A DNA stretch of 64,000 bases from Clostridium homopropionicum DSM 5847 (GTDB lineage: Bacteria; Bacillota; Clostridia; Clostridiales; Clostridiaceae): contig NZ_LHUR01000036.1 in assembly GCF_001263795.1 (NCBI RefSeq), forward strand, positions 1-64,000, given 5' to 3'. The notes below the pieces were generated by a model, which ran no database searches, was not told where the DNA came from, and worked only from the letters and a program-made list of their open reading frames with translations. Below, piece by piece: positions 32,909 through 41,424 of the stretch. Positions within the stretch are counted from its first letter, which is position 1, and each line of letters starts with the position of its first letter. Position numbers and translations under genes: made by a program.

Positions 32909-35236
32909 TTAATTCCTTAGTTGTTTTCCATTACACAACATATATTGTATTCTCTGTTTAGTTTTTTCTTCTCCACATAGGCTTAAGAAAGCTTCTTTTT
33001 CTAGTTCAAGAATCTGTTCCTCAGTAAGTATCACTCCCTTAGAAACATTTCCTCCAGTAAGAACATACGCAACTTTATTAGCAATGTGAGCATCGTATTC
33101 AGTGATAAATTCACCCTTTAGCAAGGAGTATGCATCAGACTCTAATGCCGCTCTTCCTGTGACTCCTAGAACAGTAATTCCCTTCTTTTGTAATGGCCTA
33201 AATCCTATATCAGCAAGATAAATTACCATTTTCTTAGCTTCGTCAATAAGATAATCTTTGTTCATTACTATCAAATCAGAATTTTTTATATATCCTTTTT
33301 TCATTGCATCATGTGCACTTCCTGATACTTTCTTCATAACAATTGTATTCCATGCTTTACGTAAACTAGATAGTATTTCTCCTATTGACGCATTACCTGC
33401 TTCCTGTATACTTCGAGTTAGTAGTTCCTTAGTACCTCCACCTGCTGGAATAAGACCAACTCCAAGCTCAACTAGCCCCATGTATGTTTCAGCATGAGCT
33501 GCAATTTTATAAGTATGCATAGTTATCTCAGCTCCACCGCCTAAAGTCATTCCATATGGCGCGGCTACTACTGGCTTACTACAGTATTTCAATGCCATAT
33601 TAGCCTTTTGAAAAGCATCACACATATTTTCTATTGATTTCCATTCTTTATTAGAAATCCACTTTTCTATATCTGCAAGATTTGCACCTGATGAAAAATT
33701 CTTACTTTGATTGCCTATAACCAATCCTTTGTAACTTTCCTCTACTTCTTCTACAGCTAAATTAATCATTTCAATTACATCATCTGTTATTGTATTACCT
33801 TTAGTTTTGAATTGAAGACATGCAACTTCTTCACCAATATCAACTAAAGCTGCACCTTTATTTTCTTTTACTACTAAATTCTTAGGAGAAGAAATTAGTA
33901 TATATGGAATATCAAATTTATTTGAATCATAGAATTTAAATTTACCATTATCTAATCTTTCTTGAATCCATTTAGGAATATTATCTCCTTCTTGTTTCAT
34001 TCTTTTAATTGATTCTTGAAAACCTATAGTATCCCAAATAGCAAAAGGTCCAAATTCCCAGTTAAATCCCCACATCATAGCATTGTCTATTTCTCTATAA
34101 TCATCTGCTATTTCTGGAACTTTTCTAGCACTATATAATAAAACATTTTTTATTAATTCCCATGCGAATTTATTTTCTTCAGTCTCTCCGAAAACTAGAG
34201 CTTTAAGCTTATTATCTTCCTGCATAGCTTTTTCTATAGCTTCAACCTTATCCTTAATTACAGGAACATAATCCTCTTTCTTTACATCCCAAACTAAAGT
34301 ATGTGCTCCATTTTCTGTCTTCACCTTCTTATAAAATCCTTGTTTTGTTTTATCGCCTAAGTATCCCTTTTCAATTAGTTCTTCAACAAATTTAGGAATA
34401 ATTAGTTGTTTTTTTTCTTCTTCATCATCAATATTATTAATAACATTGCCAACTACATGATAAAAAATATCTAATCCAACCATATCTATAGTACGGAAAG
34501 TGGCACTCTTGGGTCTTCCTATTATTGGTCCAGTTAATTGGTCAAGTTTAGGTATATCGTACCCATGCTTGTCCATTAGTTGTATTACATTTTCTAAAGC
34601 ATAGGTTCCTATACGATTTGCTACAAAATTTGGAGTATCCTTAGCTAAAACTATACCTTTACCTAATCTCTCAGTTGCAAAATCAGCCATAAATTGCACT
34701 ATTTCAGGTAAGGTATCTTTCCCTGGTATAAGTTCAAACAATTTCATATAACGAGGTGGATTAAAAAAATGTGTTCCTAAAAAATATTGTTTAAATTCTA
34801 AAGGCATATCCTCTACAATCTTGTCTATTGATACTCCAGAAGTATTAGAACTTACAATACTGCCTTTTTTTCGGTATTCATTAATCTGCTTCATAAAATT
34901 CTTTTTCACTTCTAAATCTTCAACTATAACCTCAATAATCCAATCGCATTCTGTAAGCATATCCATATTATCAGCAAAGTTGCCAACTTCGATCATATCT
35001 CCTAAAGTTTTGTCATAAATGGATTTGTTTTTAGGATCAGTTACTCTTTCTTTCCCTGCAATAGCAAAACGATTTCTAACTCCAAAACTATCTAAAGTTA
35101 ATCCTTTGGCTTTTTCTTTTTCTGTTAACTTTTTTGGTGCAATATCTAAAAGACATACTGGGATTCCTGCTCCAACTATATGTGCAGCTATTCCTGCTCC
35201 CATGGTTCCTGCGCCAAGTACACATACCTTTTTCAT
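32909..35236 (-). CDS. fadN: 3-hydroxyacyl-CoA dehydrogenase / enoyl-CoA hydratase fusion (FadN-like)
   Basis: 775 aa, with the order seen in FadN-type proteins. The N-terminal Rossmann domain (VCVLGAGTMGAGIAAHIVGAGIPVCLLD, 4-31) and 3HCDH helical domains extend to about 430. Conserved SSNTSGVSID and GTHFFNPPRYMKLFELIPG lie in this part. A crotonase-like domain follows (about 470-690: GMTLGGGAEITMHTYKIAAHAETYMGLVELGVGLIPAGGGTKE). It performs the two middle steps of beta-oxidation. The gene is first in a two-gene operon with thiolase and is preceded by a sigma-54 promoter with perfect consensus. The gene symbol is by architecture only. Confidence 0.9.
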   Translation of the reverse strand: MKKVCVLGAGTMGAGIAAHIVGAGIPVCLLDIAPKKLTEKEKAKGLTLDSFGVRNRFAIAGKERVTDPKNKSIYDKTLGDMIEVGNFADNMDMLTECDWIIEVIVEDLEVKKNFMKQINEYRKKGSIVSSNTSGVSIDKIVEDMPLEFKQYFLGTHFFNPPRYMKLFELIPGKDTLPEIVQFMADFATERLGKGIVLAKDTPNFVANRIGTYALENVIQLMDKHGYDIPKLDQLTGPIIGRPKSATFRTIDMVGLDIFYHVVGNVINNIDDEEEKKQLIIPKFVEELIEKGYLGDKTKQGFYKKVKTENGAHTLVWDVKKEDYVPVIKDKVEAIEKAMQEDNKLKALVFGETEENKFAWELIKNVLLYSARKVPEIADDYREIDNAMMWGFNWEFGPFAIWDTIGFQESIKRMKQEGDNIPKWIQERLDNGKFKFYDSNKFDIPYILISSPKNLVVKENKGAALVDIGEEVACLQFKTKGNTITDDVIEMINLAVEEVEESYKGLVIGNQSKNFSSGANLADIEKWISNKEWKSIENMCDAFQKANMALKYCSKPVVAAPYGMTLGGGAEITMHTYKIAAHAETYMGLVELGVGLIPAGGGTKELLTRSIQEAGNASIGEILSSLRKAWNTIVMKKVSGSAHDAMKKGYIKNSDLIVMNKDYLIDEAKKMVIYLADIGFRPLQKKGITVLGVTGRAALESDAYSLLKGEFITEYDAHIANKVAYVLTGGNVSKGVILTEEQILELEKEAFLSLCGEEKTKQRIQYMLCNGKQLRN

Positions 35237-35450
35237 ATTAATTAACCTCCAAAAATTATATTATTTCCTATTATCTAATGATCTAATGGTTTAGGTTATG
35301 TCTTAGAATACAGCTCATCCATAGAAGTTGCTTATTCTTCATATGATGCTACTTTATTTTCCATCTTACTATTTCACTATATTTTTATCTCCTCCCTAAA
35401 TAATAATTTGAAATTTGCACACCTAAACTGCATTTACAAACTATAAGAAG

Positions 35451-35466
35451 AGCAATATCCGTGCCA
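35451..35466 (-). promoter_or_regulatory. Sigma-54 promoter of the fadN-like/thiolase operon
   Basis: The minus strand reads TGGCACGGATATTGCT, a perfect match to TGGCACG-N4-TTGCW. It lies about 215 bp upstream of the start codon. The 35237-35450 leader shows no further structure that I can name. Confidence 0.92.
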
Positions 35467-35475
35467 ACGTTTACA
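35462..35475 (-). promoter_or_regulatory. Candidate CcpA cre site overlapping the -24 element
   Basis: TGTAAACGTTGGCA on the minus strand, identical to the site at 29848-29861 and in the same register with the -24 box. Repression of a sigma-54 promoter by glucose control is suggested. Confidence 0.6.
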
Positions 35476-35539
35476 TGTAATTTGTGTTGGCTTAAAGCCA
35501 AAATATACTCCATTTAATGTCAATTTATTAAATATAAAA

Positions 35540-35575
35540 AAACGCATATGAACTAATTACGGTTCACATGCGTTT
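35540..35575. promoter_or_regulatory. Palindromic activator site / terminator, second copy
   Basis: 14-bp arms (AAACGCATATGAAC and GTTCACATGCGTTT, one mismatch) with an 8-bp loop and central GAAC-N8-GTTC. The centre is about 92 bp upstream of the -24 box, as in the first unit. It lies 49 bp after the second activator gene. Confidence 0.75.
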
Positions 35576-35623
35576 ACATTAATGTCATAGGCCTTATATA
35601 TACATAGTTTTTAATATGATTTG

Positions 35624-37060
35624 CTATAGATTCTTTTGAACTAAATTTGGTTCGCGCTTAAGTTTACTTTCAACCTCTTTAAATTTTCTTACCACTGATG
35701 TTTGACTAATATTCAAAGCCCTAGCAGCTTCCCTTGTAGAACCGCATTTCTCCATAGCTAAATCAATTAACTGAGTTTCTACCTCTTCAATTAGCTCTTT
35801 TAAAGGAACAATTTCCTTTATTATAATATGGAATTTATCATCACTTTTTATACTAGTTATGAATTCATGCGGCAAATCCTTCTCAGTAATTAAATCATTA
35901 ACTGAGATAACTACTAATCTTTCTATTACATTTTTTAATTCTCTTACATTTCCTGGCCATTCATATGCTTCAAGGTATTTTAATGCATTTATAGAAATTT
36001 CCTTTTTATGATTATACTTTTTATTAAAATATTTTAAATAGTGCACTATTAGCGGTATGATATCTTTCTTTCTCTTTCTAAGAGGTGGAATATACAAAGG
36101 AACTATTCTTAATCTAAAATATAAGTCTTGTCTAAATAACCTATTATTTATTAATTCTTGGAGATTTTCATTTGTAGCTGTAATTAATCTAAAATTTACT
36201 TTATGCGATTTTACTGCACCTATCCTTGTAACCTCTAATGTTTCAATAACTCTTAATAGTTTCCCTTGTAAATTCATAGGCAATGAGTTAATTTCATCTA
36301 AAAATAAAGTTCCTCCATCTGCCAGCTCTAATAGGCCAGCTTTACCTCCTTTTTTTGCTCCTGTAAAAGAACCTTCTTCATACCCAAAAAGTTCAGCTTC
36401 AAGTAAGTTTTCTGGAATTCCTGCACAGTTTATGCATATAAATGGGCCATCCCTTCTTGAACTTATTTCATGAATAAACCTAGTAAATACCTCTTTTCCA
36501 GTACCAGATTCTCCTTCTAGTAGAACACTAGAATCTACTTGTGCTATACGATATGCCAGCTGCATTAACTGTTTAGTCACTTCACTCTCAGCAATTATTT
36601 TTTCCTTGAAATTTTTCTCCATAAGTAACTGAGAATAATATTGCTTTGAAAGAAGTTTAGCTTTGCAACACTCATTTTCTAAATGGATTAAATCTGTCAT
36701 ATCTCTTAGGTTTGCTACAACATAATTCACTTCACCTTCTTCGTTCAGTATAGGTGTAGCTGTAACCATGACCTCTTTTAGTTTTTCAGCTTTTACATTT
36801 TGGTTAATTGTAATACGTTCTTTAGATTCTATAGCCAGCTTCACTACAGAACGATCAATTACTCCTTTTTCTACCAAATCTTGAGCATAAGCACCTAACA
36901 AAAATTCCCTCTTTACTCCGGTAATTCTTTCAACTCCACTATTTACATTTAAAAATAACCCATTTCCGTCCGTAATGTATATACCATCATAGCTTGATTG
37001 TAAAATTGCATCAAGTTTGGCATTTACAGTTTCAAACTTTTTATCTTCCTCTACCATCAT
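35624..37060 (-). CDS. PAS-domain sigma-54-dependent activator, paralogue 2 (GSFTGA variant)
   Basis: 478 aa, collinear with the activator at 30008-31444 and very similar along its whole length: PAS domain, Walker [17 protein letters not shown] and terminal Fis-type HTH ([20 protein letters not shown]). The sigma-54-contact loop reads GSFTGA instead of GAFTGA, a natural variant that may alter but need not abolish sigma-54 contact. It lies upstream of the fadN-like operon in the same layout as its paralogue, so gene and target promoter appear to have duplicated together. Confidence 0.92.
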   Translation of the reverse strand: MMVEEDKKFETVNAKLDAILQSSYDGIYITDGNGLFLNVNSGVERITGVKREFLLGAYAQDLVEKGVIDRSVVKLAIESKERITINQNVKAEKLKEVMVTATPILNEEGEVNYVVANLRDMTDLIHLENECCKAKLLSKQYYSQLLMEKNFKEKIIAESEVTKQLMQLAYRIAQVDSSVLLEGESGTGKEVFTRFIHEISSRRDGPFICINCAGIPENLLEAELFGYEEGSFTGAKKGGKAGLLELADGGTLFLDEINSLPMNLQGKLLRVIETLEVTRIGAVKSHKVNFRLITATNENLQELINNRLFRQDLYFRLRIVPLYIPPLRKRKKDIIPLIVHYLKYFNKKYNHKKEISINALKYLEAYEWPGNVRELKNVIERLVVISVNDLITEKDLPHEFITSIKSDDKFHIIIKEIVPLKELIEEVETQLIDLAMEKCGSTREAARALNISQTSVVRKFKEVESKLKREPNLVQKNL

Positions 37061-37264
37061 AGTATCTCTCCTCTTAAATTCAATCTAGCGTATTAATTTT
37101 CATCTATTGTTAGAAATATACGATGTAGTTTTATTCTCGCCATTTAAAGATGCTTTTTATATATTTAAGTACTATTTTAAATTATTAAACTTACTGTGCC
37201 TATATCATAATTAACCGAAAACAATCTATAACATATTATATAATCATTCATCTTGAAATTAGTA

Positions 37265-37307
37265 AAAAAGTAGATATATATCATAATTTGATTTATACCT
37301 ACTTTTT
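37265..37307 (-). terminator. Terminator downstream of the GntP-family permease
   Basis: AAAAAGTAG / CTACTTTTT stem with additional internal pairing lies 96 bp after the permease stop. The rest of the 37061-37403 gap is AT-rich, with no recognisable gene. Confidence 0.6.
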
Positions 37308-37403
37308 AATTGGTGATATTTAAATGAATTTTGAATTACATATCAATCTTATTAATTGCCTAGAAGTTAGTACATATTATCCACAGAATCTAATCGATAA
37401 ACC

Positions 37404-38789
37404 CTATACTACTCCCATAGTCGCTAATATAAGTACAATAACAAGCGTACATATTGGGATTACAACTGTTATACAACCAAGATCTGCGTAGGACTCCTTA
37501 TGAGTTAATCCGCAAATACCTAGGGTTGTTATAACCGCTCCATTATGTGGTAATGAATCAAGACCACCGCAGGCTATAGTTGCTATTCTATGAAGAACTT
37601 GAGGATCAATTCCTTGTTGTATTGCAGCATCTAAATATGTCTTACCTAATACTCCAAGTGCTATTGACATACCACCAGAAGCTGAACCAGTAATACCTGC
37701 AAGGACATTAACTGATATTGCTTCAGAAATAAGTGGGTTACTTGAAACTCCGAGTATTGCATCTTTTATTACTATGAAACCAGCAAGGCTTTGGATAACA
37801 TTTCCATATCCAACCTCTGAAGAAGTATTAACTACTGCAAGAAGTGAACCTATTGCACCTTGATTGATACTCTTCTTAGCATCTGATAACCTCTTTTTAT
37901 TAAGTATAATTGTAATTACGATTGCGATAACAAGGGCTATAACTAAGCTCCAAGTTCCTCCAACAGATGATAGCTTTGTACCATAATCTTTTAAATAATC
38001 CCCATTATATTTTCCAGCAACATAAACAAATTTTGAAAGTATAAAGTTAATAACAAGTACTAATATTATTGGTATTAAGGCAGATCCAAATGACGGAAGA
38101 TTACTTTCATCTAATTGAACTATATTTTCATCAGGGTGATTTCCATAGCCTTCACCTTTTGCCATAGCTTTTTTAGATCTTGTAGTTAACCATAACAAGC
38201 CACCACCAAACATTATTACAGATGCTATTAAACCAAGTACAGGAGCTGCATAAGCATCAGTTCCAAAGAAAGGCATTGGGATAGCATTTTGAATTTGTGG
38301 TGTACCTGGAAGAGCTGTCATTGTAAATGTAAATGCTCCTATACCAATATTTCCTGGTATAAATCTCTTAGGTATACCTGCTTTTTTATATAATTGCACT
38401 GCTATTGGGAGTAATGCAAAAGTAACAACGAATAGAGATACTCCACCATAGGTTAAAATAGCACCAGCTATTGCAATTGATAATATTTCTTTACCTTGTC
38501 CTGCTTTTTTAGAAATAGTAATAGCGATTGCCTTTGCTGACCCTGAATCGTCCATCAACTTTCCAAATATTGCTCCAAGCAAGAATATTGGGAAATAAGA
38601 CTTACAATATCCTGCAAAAGCTTTCATGAATATTTCAGTATATGTAGCCATTAAATGGGCATCTCCGCCCCCTCCAACTAATGCTGCAAATAATGCTAAG
38701 ATTGGTGCTAAAACTAAAACTGTAATACCTCTGTATGCAAGGTACATTAAAAGACCAAGTGAAATTATTATACCTATTACTCCTACCAT
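37404..38789 (-). CDS. GntP-family permease (short-chain hydroxyacid or carboxylate uptake)
   Basis: 461 aa with about 12 hydrophobic segments, GntP superfamily. Family stretches visible are LGAIFGKLMDDSGSAKAIA, ILTYGGVSLFVVTFALLPIAVQLYKKAGIPKRFIPG, and SASGGMSIALGVLGKTYLD with GGLDSLPHNGAVITTLGICGLTHKESY. Members import gluconate, D-3-hydroxybutyrate or related acids by proton symport. The sigma-54 promoter and palindrome, shared with the acyl-CoA operons, suggest that it brings in the carboxylate that those operons degrade, such as a C4 acid or 3-hydroxyacid (inferred). Confidence 0.87.
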   Translation of the reverse strand: MVGVIGIIISLGLLMYLAYRGITVLVLAPILALFAALVGGGGDAHLMATYTEIFMKAFAGYCKSYFPIFLLGAIFGKLMDDSGSAKAIAITISKKAGQGKEILSIAIAGAILTYGGVSLFVVTFALLPIAVQLYKKAGIPKRFIPGNIGIGAFTFTMTALPGTPQIQNAIPMPFFGTDAYAAPVLGLIASVIMFGGGLLWLTTRSKKAMAKGEGYGNHPDENIVQLDESNLPSFGSALIPIILVLVINFILSKFVYVAGKYNGDYLKDYGTKLSSVGGTWSLVIALVIAIVITIILNKKRLSDAKKSINQGAIGSLLAVVNTSSEVGYGNVIQSLAGFIVIKDAILGVSSNPLISEAISVNVLAGITGSASGGMSIALGVLGKTYLDAAIQQGIDPQVLHRIATIACGGLDSLPHNGAVITTLGICGLTHKESYADLGCITVVIPICTLVIVLILATMGVV

Positions 38790-38923
38790 ATTATTACCCC
38801 TCCATCTTTTAAAAAATTTATATTTTTAGCTAATTATTTAAATCGTTTACAATTCCACCTCCTCATTATTTATTTTTTATATCTCATTCCCCCTTACTTT
38901 GAATTTCTTTGATATATGTATTA

Positions 38924-38939
38924 AGCAACTACTATGCCA
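38924..38939 (-). promoter_or_regulatory. Sigma-54 promoter of the permease gene
   Basis: The minus strand reads TGGCATAGTAGTTGCT, one base from the TGGCAC-N5-TTGCW consensus, 135 bp upstream of the permease start. It lacks the cre-like overlap of the other two. Confidence 0.85.
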
Positions 38940-39002
38940 ACTGATTTTATGCTCTCAACATATTGATTTTACTTAAAATTCATAATTTCTAGCTAATAAA
39001 AA

Positions 39003-39034
39003 AATAAGTCGAACCTATTTAGGTTCAACTTATT
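39003..39034. promoter_or_regulatory. Palindromic activator site, third copy
   Basis: 12-bp arms (AATAAGTCGAAC / GTTCAACTTATT, one mismatch) around an 8-bp loop, with the core GAACCTATTTAGGTTC a perfect palindrome. The centre is about 80 bp upstream of the -24 box. No activator gene adjoins this copy, which argues that it is a regulatory site rather than only an activator-gene terminator. Confidence 0.7.
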
Positions 39035-39123
39035 AATGTTCAGTTAAACGTTATCATACTAAACTAATATATACTGTTGATTTATAAAAAACTCACCCTG
39101 ATTCAAAAATGAATCGTCCCTTT

Positions 39124-39150
39124 TCTCCTTTCTCCGGTGCCAGGCACCTT
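39124..39150 (+). repeat. Dispersed palindromic element, solo copy 2
   Basis: A single arm with TCTCCTTTCTCCGGTGCCAGG, ending CACCTT. No inverted partner nearby. Between the aguB terminator and the permease regulatory region. Confidence 0.85.
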
Positions 39151-39162
39151 AGAAAAATAAAA

Positions 39163-39196
39163 AATGGCAGATAAATGAAATCACTTATCTGCCATT
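39163..39196. terminator. Terminator of the agmatine operon
   Basis: AATGGCAGATAA / TTATCTGCCATT stem, 12 bp, with an A/T-rich tail on the minus strand, 9 bp after the aguB stop. Confidence 0.85.
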
Positions 39197-39204
39197 CTAA
39201 TTAT

Positions 39205-40083
39205 TTATCTTTGCCTTTTTTCTCCATCATAAGTCAAAATTACCCCATACATATCAGGTCTTCTGTCTCTAAATATTCCCCAAGCTGAACGTTTCACATC
39301 TATTGCATCTAGATCAAATTCATGTACAAGAACAGTTTCTTCTGTTCTGTCAGCTTCCTTTACTTTAGCGCCAGTACAATCAGCAATGAAAGAGGAACCA
39401 TAAAAAGTTATAGTTGAATCATCAATGGTTTCAGTTCCTATTCTATTGGAAGCTATTACTGGAACTAAATTTGCTGCAGCATGGCCTTGCATACATCTTT
39501 GCCAATGATCCTTTGAATCAATACTAGAATCCTGCGGCTCAGATCCTATAGCTGTAGGATAGAATAGCAATTCAGCACCCATTAAAGCAAGACATCTAGC
39601 TGTTTCAGGATACCATTGATCCCAGCATATCCCTATACCAATTGTTGCGTATTTAGTTTTCCATACCTTAAAACCTGTATCTCCATAATTAAAATAATAT
39701 TTTTCCTCATATCCTGGTCCGTCAGGAATGTGAGTTTTTCTGTAAACTCCAAGAATTTCTCCATCTGCATCTATAACAGCTATTGAGTTATATTTAGCCT
39801 TATTTTTCTTCTCAAAAAAGCTAATAGGAAGTACTACATCTAATTCCTTAGCAATTTCTCTAAAGTGCTTAACTGCCTTATTATTTTCCAATTCTAAAGC
39901 ATAGTCAAAGAAATCTGGTTTTTCTTTTTGACAAAAGTACAAAGTTTCAAAAAGTTCCTGTATGAGAATAATGTTTGCTCCTTGAGCTGCTGCCTCTCTA
40001 ACAAGTTTTTCAGCTTTAGCAATATTTTCTTCTATATTAATACCACAACTCATCTGAGTTGCTGCTACTTTCACTTTTCTCAT
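39205..40083 (-). CDS. aguB: N-carbamoylputrescine amidohydrolase
   Basis: 292 aa from the ATG at 40083 (GGAGA upstream; the TTG before it is unlikely). Nitrilase superfamily with Glu in ILIQELFETLYFC, Lys in YRKTHIPDGPGY and Cys in GIGICWDQWYPE, the Glu-Lys-Cys triad. It hydrolyses N-carbamoylputrescine to putrescine, CO2 and ammonia. It follows aguA by 39 bp, so the operon makes putrescine from agmatine. No arginine decarboxylase is in the window. Confidence 0.93.
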   Translation of the reverse strand: MRKVKVAATQMSCGINIEENIAKAEKLVREAAAQGANIILIQELFETLYFCQKEKPDFFDYALELENNKAVKHFREIAKELDVVLPISFFEKKNKAKYNSIAVIDADGEILGVYRKTHIPDGPGYEEKYYFNYGDTGFKVWKTKYATIGIGICWDQWYPETARCLALMGAELLFYPTAIGSEPQDSSIDSKDHWQRCMQGHAAANLVPVIASNRIGTETIDDSTITFYGSSFIADCTGAKVKEADRTEETVLVHEFDLDAIDVKRSAWGIFRDRRPDMYGVILTYDGEKRQR

Positions 40084-40122
40084 CAATTTTTCTCCTTTTT
40101 TTTATTGGTTTTATTTATTTTA

Positions 40123-41151
40123 TTATACTGTAAATCCTTTAGGCATCTGCTGAGTTATACAATGTACATTTCCGCCACCTTTAATAATAGTTGTTCCATC
40201 TACCGCAACTACCTTTCTATACGGATAAATTTCTTGCAGAGTTTCTATGGCTTTTTTATCCGTTTCCTCAGCATCACCGCCAAAAACTGGCAGTATTACT
40301 CCTCCATTTACTAAATAATAATTAAGGTAGCTTAAGGTTAATCTCTCTCCATTTAAGTATCTCACAGGAGGCTGCTCAATATGTATCACTTGTATCTTTC
40401 TTCCCTTTGCATCTGTCATATTTTCTAAAAGCTTCAAATTGTCTTGTGTTATTTCATAGTTAGGATCTTCCTTATCATTACATACTTGAAGAACTATTAC
40501 TCCTGGCTTTGCAAAGCATGCTACATTATCCACATGACCATCTGTTTCATCACCATAAAGTCCTTGCTTTAGCCAGATAATTTTTTCTACTGATAAATAA
40601 TTTTTAAGAGCTTCTTCTATTTCTTCTCTTGTCATTTCTTTATTTCTATTTTTATTAAGTAAGCATTCTTCTGTTGTTATAAGAGTCCCTTCGCCATCTA
40701 CATGTATAGAACCACCTTCAAGTATTAAAGGAGCATTAAAACTCTTTACATTATATAAATCTAGAACTATTTTAGCTACTTCATTATCTTTATCAAAGGG
40801 TTTATACTTCTCCCCCCAAGAATTGAATTTCCAATTTATTCCTGCAATTTCCCCTTCATCATTAATTATAAATGTAGGCCCATTATCTCTCATCCAAGAA
40901 TCATCGTGCTCTATAGAAATGACCTTTACCTTAGTACCACACATTCTTTTTGCTTCTTCTACCATTTCAGGCTTTGCAATCATAACAATTTCCTCAAAAT
41001 CTGAAATTGCTTTTGCTACATTTGAATATCCCTTTTTAGCGTCCTCTAAGCCATCTGGCCATATTTCTTCTCTTACTGGCCACTCCATAAAGGTTCTTTC
41101 ATGCTTCTCCCATTCTCCTGGCATTCTATAGCCTAATTCCTTTGGTAACAT
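40123..41151 (-). CDS. aguA: Agmatine deiminase
   Basis: 342 aa. It converts agmatine to N-carbamoylputrescine and ammonia. Signature residues are EHDDSWMRDNGPTF, GGSIHVDGEGTLITTEECLLNKNRN, GLYGDETDGHVDNVACF (His) and the catalytic Cys in GGGNVHCITQQMP. First gene of the aguA-aguB operon. The upstream gap 41152-41424 is AT-rich and carries a solo palindromic element, but no promoter strong enough for me to name. Confidence 0.95.
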   Translation of the reverse strand: MLPKELGYRMPGEWEKHERTFMEWPVREEIWPDGLEDAKKGYSNVAKAISDFEEIVMIAKPEMVEEAKRMCGTKVKVISIEHDDSWMRDNGPTFIINDEGEIAGINWKFNSWGEKYKPFDKDNEVAKIVLDLYNVKSFNAPLILEGGSIHVDGEGTLITTEECLLNKNRNKEMTREEIEEALKNYLSVEKIIWLKQGLYGDETDGHVDNVACFAKPGVIVLQVCNDKEDPNYEITQDNLKLLENMTDAKGRKIQVIHIEQPPVRYLNGERLTLSYLNYYLVNGGVILPVFGGDAEETDKKAIETLQEIYPYRKVVAVDGTTIIKGGGNVHCITQQMPKGFTV

Positions 41152-41321
41152 TAACTATGTCCTCCATCCCTTTGAAATATAAAAACTTCTATATAATTTA
41201 TAACATCTTTTTATGATTAGTTGTATACTATTTTTTATATTTTTTGTATCTTTTTTATTATTTCCTTTTGAAATTAATGTATTCTAAAAAATATTGTCTA
41301 TTCTCTAATAATAAGCTTCTT

Positions 41322-41349
41322 TTCTCCTTTCTCCGGTGCCTGGCACCTT
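41322..41349 (+). repeat. Dispersed palindromic element, solo copy 3
   Basis: A single arm ending TCTCCGGTGCCTGGCACCTT, with no inverted partner. It lies about 75 bp upstream of the coiled-coil protein gene. Confidence 0.85.
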
Positions 41350-41424
41350 ATACTTGTAATAAATCCTTTGGGATATTATAATTAACATTATCTAGCAAAC
41401 CTTGTGTAGAAGAGGTGTTTACAA

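Noticed and set aside
39124-41349. Solo palindromic elements considered as terminators
   Set aside because: As single arms their internal pairing is short (GGTGCC/GGCACC only) and no T-run follows in a useful place; the aguB terminator is a separate stem at 39163-39196.
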